DNA from: Bactrocera neohumeralis
Lineage: Eukaryota; Arthropoda; Insecta; Diptera; Tephritidae
NCBI RefSeq assembly: GCF_024586455.1
Contig: NC_065922.1
Location: 30,252,089-30,316,088, forward strand
DNA length: 64,000 nucleotides
Reading direction: 5' to 3'
Under the pieces are notes generated by a model, which had not been told where the DNA came from, made no database searches, and worked only from the letters and a program-made list of their open reading frames with translations. Both the position numbers and the translations under genes were made by a program. Positions 59,738 through 64,000 of the stretch are shown here, in pieces. Each line of letters begins with the position of its first letter. Within the stretch, counting starts at the first letter, position 1.

Positions 59738-60378
59738 ATGTCATGAACCAATCTAACGTTTCAAATAAAGAACCGATGAGATTTTGCAAATTTTATGGGT
59801 TTTTTTTTAAAAAAAAGTTATCAAGCTCTTAAAAAATCACCCGATATAATAATCTGAATAACAATGAAAAATATTAATTTTTACTCGAATACTCTTCAAT
59901 CTTTGAATTTGTCTTATATCTTTTGGCTTATATTTTTCTTAAAAATAGTGATAGAGCTTAGAGATGTACTTTTCTAGCTTTGTCTAGCGACGTGTCACCC
60001 TATGCTTTGAATGTAACAAATACTTTTATTTCTCCAAATTTTCAAAAATTGTGTTTAAAAACTCCAATTCGTGCAAAAATTCCTGCAAATTGTGTCAAAA
60101 GTATACAAGATATAGGGCGAAAATGGGTTTTTTCTATGGCTTTTAATAAGATGTCTTGTAAATTTGCTATCAATTTCCTCAAAAACCGTATTGTGAGAAT
60201 TTTGGAACTTCAGAATTTGCGTGGCTTCTAGTTCCTAAATTTTATATATTTAATATCGAAGATATTTTGTAAAAATTCTGTTCGAACCACCTCATTAAAC
60301 TTGTAGGTGGGTAGATAAAGGGGGGCGGCAGAACATCCTTGGCCCCGGGCGCCCGAAGTTGTAGCTACGCCACTGCTC

Positions 60379-60744
60379 GTCACTTTTTTTGCGTTATGTA
60401 TTACCACCACTTCTTGTTATAATGAAGAATAATTATGTAATTGGCCTTGAGCAGAACTATGCGAATTTTGTTCAATATTATCATTTATACCTAATTTATT
60501 TATTTATGATCGTTTTCAATTGAATAATTTAACAAAATTGATATTCAAAACAAGCAGGATTGTTGTCTGTATGTAGTAGCCAAGACAAGTAGACCGGCAA
60601 CTACTAGCGCTAATTTCATTACATTGGTCACATATTAAAACAATCTATTACATACAGATAGATACTAGACCAGTATTCAGATGCGTCTAGTTGAATTTCA
60701 TTAAACTATTCCGTTTAAAGTTCTGTTAAAGACTTTCAATAGCT
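60379..60744. other. Non-coding spacer
   Basis: No gene or repeat recognised. Confidence 0.4.
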
Positions 60745-60930
60745 TTAAGGCGTTACATAGGTTTCCTCGGGTACAAAACAGCATTTTTTCAACAATTTTT
60801 TTCTCATATAAAAAATTGAATATTTAATTAGAATTTTTATTATTACAAACATGTACTATTAACAAAGAAATTCGTTAATTTTTTGGAAAAAAATATTTTA
60901 AACTCAGCCATTGCGACGCCATTTCGAGGT
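60745..60930. mobile_element. TTAA-family MITE, subfamily A, left-end fragment
   Basis: TTAAGGCGTTACATAGGTTT, then cctcgggtacaaaacagcat and cattgcgacgccatttcg. The family match stops at about 60925 and the right end is missing. Confidence 0.7.
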
Positions 60931-61874
60931 TTATTGTTAAATCACGAGTTAATATCCTATTAAATTACTAAAATTCGGATGATCATGACGTCAACAATAA
61001 TCGATCGTTGGCTACAGTACATAAACTATCTACATTTACGCACACTCATGCCTTCATATATGTAAGTATATATATATATGTACATACATATGTATGCACA
61101 CTATATGAGAATGTATTTCCTCAATTGACCTAAATAAATATTAATGTTATACCTTATGTTTAGCATTAATTTAATAGCACAACAATGAATAAGTTATTTG
61201 CGAAGATACTTAAAGGCTTGCTAAGGGATTTCCGTTTTACTGAGCTATCGATTATTATTGATTTGGGTATTTACCATAGTTAGGCCGTTTATGTGTAGTG
61301 CAGTGAACGATAAACAAATCCCTGTTTACACAATACAATTAGTTAAAAGCGAGTGAAACCCAAAGGATATTTAACAGCTCACATGTGAGATTGCAGAAGG
61401 CCTTTGAGCAAAGCATAAATTAAGTAAAATGAAGGCATTAAGTGGAAGTTCATGTTATAATATTAAGTTAACATGGTTATGTAAATACATGCATATACTT
61501 TTCTGGGAGCGTAAAGTTTTTATTTCATAAATTATTGAAAACTTACTTTGTTAATTCTACTCCAGTCAAACGCAGTATCAAACATTGGAAAATGTTCGTA
61601 TATAGATACATACAATATATTGTTTCTTGCTTTATGAGAATGCTCCGAGTGAGTTTCATAAACTATTTGTTACCATCCAGTGTTATAAAACTTATACATT
61701 TCTACTTTCATTTTGAAAAAATCTCAGATATGCTCCATATCCTTCTCTCTCCTACATATTGGGATGCACTAAACTTCGGATCCACATCATCCACATATAA
61801 AGACTAAATTATCAAACATCTCCTCCTATATTTCATTGGCAAACACATTGCTTCTTTAAATATCAACGTTTTTT
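60931..61874. other. Non-coding spacer
   Basis: No gene recognised. A tatatatatgtacatacata tract lies at 61065-61095. The 90-residue plus frame at 61535-61807 has no supporting features. Confidence 0.4.
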
Positions 61875-61880
61875 TTTATT
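61875..61880 (-). terminator. Polyadenylation signal of the 205-aa gene
   Basis: AATAAA on the minus strand, about 28 nt after the TGA at 61908-61910, followed by AT-rich DNA. It implies a very short 3' UTR. Confidence 0.6.
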
Positions 61881-61907
61881 AAAAAATACAAAAATAATAG
61901 CATAGCT

Positions 61908-62525
61908 TCACAAGTAATAATACTCGTTGGGCATGGGATAGGATGGAGCTGAATGATCGTCTGACGGATCGCTGAAATAATTGCGTTGGCTAAATGTCTG
62001 CTCACATCCGTACAGACTCCTTCCATCATTGTCAATATCGTCTAATATCAGTGTAGGACCTAAGGAATCCAAACATGTCTCCTTAGTACTCTCCTTGCAT
62101 TCACGCTTCGGCCGAATTAAATTGCTCTGAACTTTCATTTCGAAATTTCCACTGACATCTTGAGGCTTCACTGTGCTCTTTCGACGCATACTATCCCTCA
62201 ACTCAGTATATGATGGGAATATCCTAGGCGTATGCTGATCGCTTGCTGCATCTGTCATATCTTGCGAGGCGGCATTCTCTTCTTTTATCGGTAAAATAGC
62301 ACGTGGATTCCGTATTGAAATAGTAGAATCGCGTTTTTGACGTTTCTGCCGTAGCTTGGCAGAACGGGCACTTAAAGAAATTTTCTTCGTGTCTGGTGGA
62401 CCAGCGCCAACAGGCTTGTCTTTAAATGCGTTACTTCCGAGAGCTTCTTCAATATATGTTTTACCATATTCATCTGGTGCTGTTTGCATATATGAATCGC
62501 GCCTCCTTGATTGCATTCCACCCAT
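61908..62525 (-). CDS. Basic protein with N-myristoylation-type start, paralogue of the 113-aa protein
   Basis: An intronless 205-residue protein of unknown family. It begins MGGMQSRRRDSYMQTAPDEY. Gly2 and Ser6 fit the N-myristoylation consensus, and RRR could add electrostatic membrane binding. The N-terminus lines up with the gene at 55274-55615: MG..QS, two basic residues, S[FY].Q, APD. Residues 47-75 are strongly basic (KKISLSARSAKLRQKRQKRD), the middle is Ser/Glu-rich, and the C-terminus is acidic and Tyr-rich (SAPSYPMPNEYYYL). It looks largely disordered, and no enzyme motif is seen. TATA box, initiator-like site and AATAAA frame it neatly. Coding is well supported by these and by the long frame in AT-rich DNA; function is unknown. 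Sperm- or tissue-restricted expression is only a guess from its small, intronless, TATA-driven form. Confidence 0.82.
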   Translation of the reverse strand: MGGMQSRRRDSYMQTAPDEYGKTYIEEALGSNAFKDKPVGAGPPDTKKISLSARSAKLRQKRQKRDSTISIRNPRAILPIKEENAASQDMTDAASDQHTPRIFPSYTELRDSMRRKSTVKPQDVSGNFEMKVQSNLIRPKRECKESTKETCLDSLGPTLILDDIDNDGRSLYGCEQTFSQRNYFSDPSDDHSAPSYPMPNEYYYL

Positions 62526-62613
62526 GCTTAGAATAAATAAACTTTCAAAGAAATTGCGTAAAAAGAACGGAGTAGCTGTCGATGATATGTTATGTTGTGG
62601 AATGACTGAACCA

Positions 62614-62650
62614 GACTAAGCTAACTTTGAAAAGTTGTTTCCTTTTTATA
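62614..62650 (-). promoter_or_regulatory. TATA box and initiator-like site of the 205-aa gene
   Basis: On the minus strand TATAAAAA (62643-62650) is followed 33 bases later by TTAGTC, start site about 62617, leaving a leader of about 92 nt. An alternative TCAGTC lies 10 bases further on (start about 62607). The arrangement mirrors that of the 113-aa gene. Confidence 0.55.
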
Positions 62651-63488
62651 CTAAAAAATCTTGATTTTTGCTAATATTTTTAGAGAACTAGGAAGCGCAG
62701 GTAGCCTGATTAACAAAGGCACAACTTAATAACTTCAATGTTGACCATTTTACCTGCGGTTCTACAAAAGTCTAACAATTTAGGTATACATTTGTAAACA
62801 TGTATCTTTTATAGTTATTAACACCAAACAAAAGGAATACCGAATAAACTCCTTAAAAGAGTTTATGTGAAGGGATATACTATTTCTTTAAAAATAAACA
62901 TCTACATATAATTTAAAGGATCTCAGAGATAGATTTAGTATATTCCACCTTGAAAAATTACATTAGTGAGGTTCTGGTTCTGGCATAAAAGAATAACTGG
63001 AACGAAATAATGAAATTATTAAAAGAAATAGTTTCGTAAAAAGTTAATAACATAACATTTTTGGGAGTATAAGGGAGCTAAATAACCCAACCAATTAATT
63101 TTAGGGAAAAACCATAATCTACTCTAAGAAACATGGCTGAGATATATTGACATATGGTCAATCATAAAGATGAAATGTATTTGGGAAAAATGTGGCGAAA
63201 TTCTGAAATTCCCAAAATTACTCTTATACCATGTTCCGGCCGACACTTAATAACGATATTTAAGCTGTAGATTATTTCACTAATTTTTTTTAAATATTGT
63301 ATTTCTTTTTTTTTATACCTTCTTTTGAATGTTTTACTACCGTGAACAAAAAATAGTAAGACTTTGTTCGCTTATTTTATTCTTCAAAGTCTATGCAACG
63401 AAACGTTGTTAAAGTAAATTTCTGAAATAGCCTTCAATGCGCGTAGGATTGACGTTTAATATCTTCAATTGATTCAAACTATCCACAC
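62651..63488. other. Upstream region of the 205-aa gene, non-coding
   Basis: AT-rich unique DNA. No gene, RNA or transposon end is recognised. Confidence 0.4.
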
Positions 63489-63720
63489 TGACAGGGCTTT
63501 TATTCTTCATATTCGTCGGTTCAATTCACTTATTCTTCTTCTTTTGTCTCATAAACTGAAAATTTGTACTACGAGTATATAAAATATTTTTTGTAAACAG
63601 AGATTTCTGATATATATTTTGTAAAAAATTTTAGAAAAAATTATCAGTGATTCCTTCATATTTTCGATTATCCGACTTATAACATTAGCTGTGTTCTATT
63701 CACCAATCGTTCGAACTCTA
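63489..63720 (-). mobile_element. Mariner 3'-tail fragment (family of 5817-6420)
   Basis: tgacagggcttttattcttc, then taaacagagatttctgatat and atcagtgattccttcat, matches 5817-5995 in the same order. Only the 3' tail of that mariner family is present here. Confidence 0.65.
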
Positions 63721-63758
63721 TTCTCTTCTATACCCTTGCAACCTGTTATTACAGAGTA

Positions 63759-64000
63759 CAAGGAGCGTTCCAAAGTAAACAGGACTTTCTGCTATCTTTA
63801 TCGATTTTCCAGTGAGAATTTCATGACATTTCATCGATTGGAAGTGAAGTTATTGCGTTTTAAGTGTCAGTATGTTTGTGTTATCGGTGCGAAAATGAGC
63901 TTCGAACAAAGTGCCAACATTAAATTTTCTTTTAAAATTGGTAAAACTTTTACCGAAACGTTTCAATTGATGAACCATATATATACGTTTATGGCGATGA
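63759..64000 (+). mobile_element. Mariner 5' end running off the window (family of 54312-55079)
   Basis: Starts CAAGGAGCGTTCCAAAGTAA after TA at 63757-63758. It continues gtgaagttattgcgttttaa and an open start at 63895, MSFEQSANIKFSFKIGKTFT, then ETFQLM. The next residues are shifted: HIYTFMAM replaces the expected KQVYGDN because of a small insertion near 63977. The window ends before the catalytic domain. Confidence 0.88.

Larger units (their letters stand above)
58867..59844. mobile_element. Inverted-duplicated DD41D (rosa-type) mariner-like element
   Basis: Both ends are the same transposon end: left ATGGGTGATTTTTTAAGAGC and right, on the other strand, TCGGGTGATTTTTTAAGAGC, with TA at 58865-58866 and 59845-59846. 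The left arm (58867-59224) and right arm (59495-59844) are near-identical inverted copies of the 3' end of the transposase gene, around a 270-bp unique centre. Read outward, each arm encodes WPPRSCDLTPLDYF, then WGYVKSKVYRNKP and so on to the C-terminus. The N-terminal DNA-binding domain and first catalytic Asp are absent from both. Transcription through it would fold into a hairpin of about 350 bp. Confidence 0.92.
58733..60378. mobile_element. Possible host transposon with G+C-rich ends, carrying a nested DD41D element
   Basis: Near 58735 is ggccgtcgccccgggcgcaa, then ggggcggcaaaac. Near 60325 is ggggcggcagaacatc, then ggccccgggcgcccgaagtt, ending gtagctacgccactg, whose complement begins CAGTGGCGTAGCTAC. 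Such ends resemble those of DNA transposons of the hAT type in other animals. The DD41D element sits between them. The two ends are not clean inverted repeats, so the boundaries are tentative. Confidence 0.35.

Noticed and set aside
58867..59844. Considered as two convergent genes
   Set aside because: The two frames are inverted copies of the same transposase tail, and both lack the N-terminal half.
61065..61095. TATA-rich tract as a promoter
   Set aside because: It is one of many tatata/catacatatg simple tracts in this genome, with no gene start following.
1..64000. CRISPR arrays, rRNA and bacterial-type operons
   Set aside because: No regularly spaced identical repeats with unique spacers, no rRNA-like sequence, and the genes present are eukaryotic with introns. 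tRNA and microRNA genes were not systematically excluded by folding.

Overview
This is a eukaryotic window, almost certainly from a higher dipteran and probably a tephritid fruit fly (inference). The DNA is AT-rich, genes have short GT-AG introns, and the spaces between genes are full of degenerate Tc1/mariner elements, including the DD41D type first described from the tephritid Ceratitis rosa. Copies of a ~155-bp 'catacaaactgaacgatc' repeat are also scattered throughout. There are no operons, rRNA genes or CRISPR arrays.

Three protein-coding genes can be supported. The main one is the 3' part of an NMDA-type ionotropic glutamate receptor subunit 2 (Nmdar2), + strand, eight exons at 38368-41886. 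It encodes about 908 residues: most of the amino-terminal domain, both ligand-binding lobes, M1, the pore loop, M3, M4 and a cytoplasmic tail. Every splice junction keeps the frame. The first exons (signal peptide and about 100 residues) were not found. The 38 kb upstream is therefore best read as intron or 5' flank, in which stretches of unique sequence alternate with transposon debris. The last exon runs into an in-frame TAA that overlaps a good GTAAGT donor, so the 3' end may be alternatively spliced.

Downstream, on the - strand and convergent with Nmdar2, lie two small intronless genes, 55274-55615 (113 aa) and 61908-62525 (205 aa). I recognise no family for them. They share an N-terminal signature (MG..QS, two basic residues, then S[FY].Q and APD) and an N-myristoylation-type start. 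Each has a TATAAAA box with a candidate initiator the same distance downstream. They look like a small lineage-restricted paralogous family and are the best candidate here for something undescribed.

Mobile DNA, left to right: a 5'-truncated LINE (2213-3560); a dispersed repeat (4550-5600); mariner remnants (5817-6420, 6840-7260, 11890-12560, 14750-15300, 15420-16060, 19540-20520); a TA-flanked element containing the ~155-bp units (8819-9740); a family of TTAA-flanked non-autonomous elements in three subfamilies (11370, 18625-19366, 20577-21288, 29800-30586, 32901-33338, 37394, 56391-57047, 60745); a deleted mariner with perfect 32-bp inverted repeats (22202-23081); a TTAACCC-ended AT-rich element with internal tandem repeats (27018-28090); DD41D elements (24625-25110, 35105-36010, 49210-49945 and a striking inverted-duplicated copy at 58867-59844); a Tc1 fragment (43440-43760); and a second mariner family, one deleted copy at 54312-55079 and the 5' end of another at 63759 running off the window.
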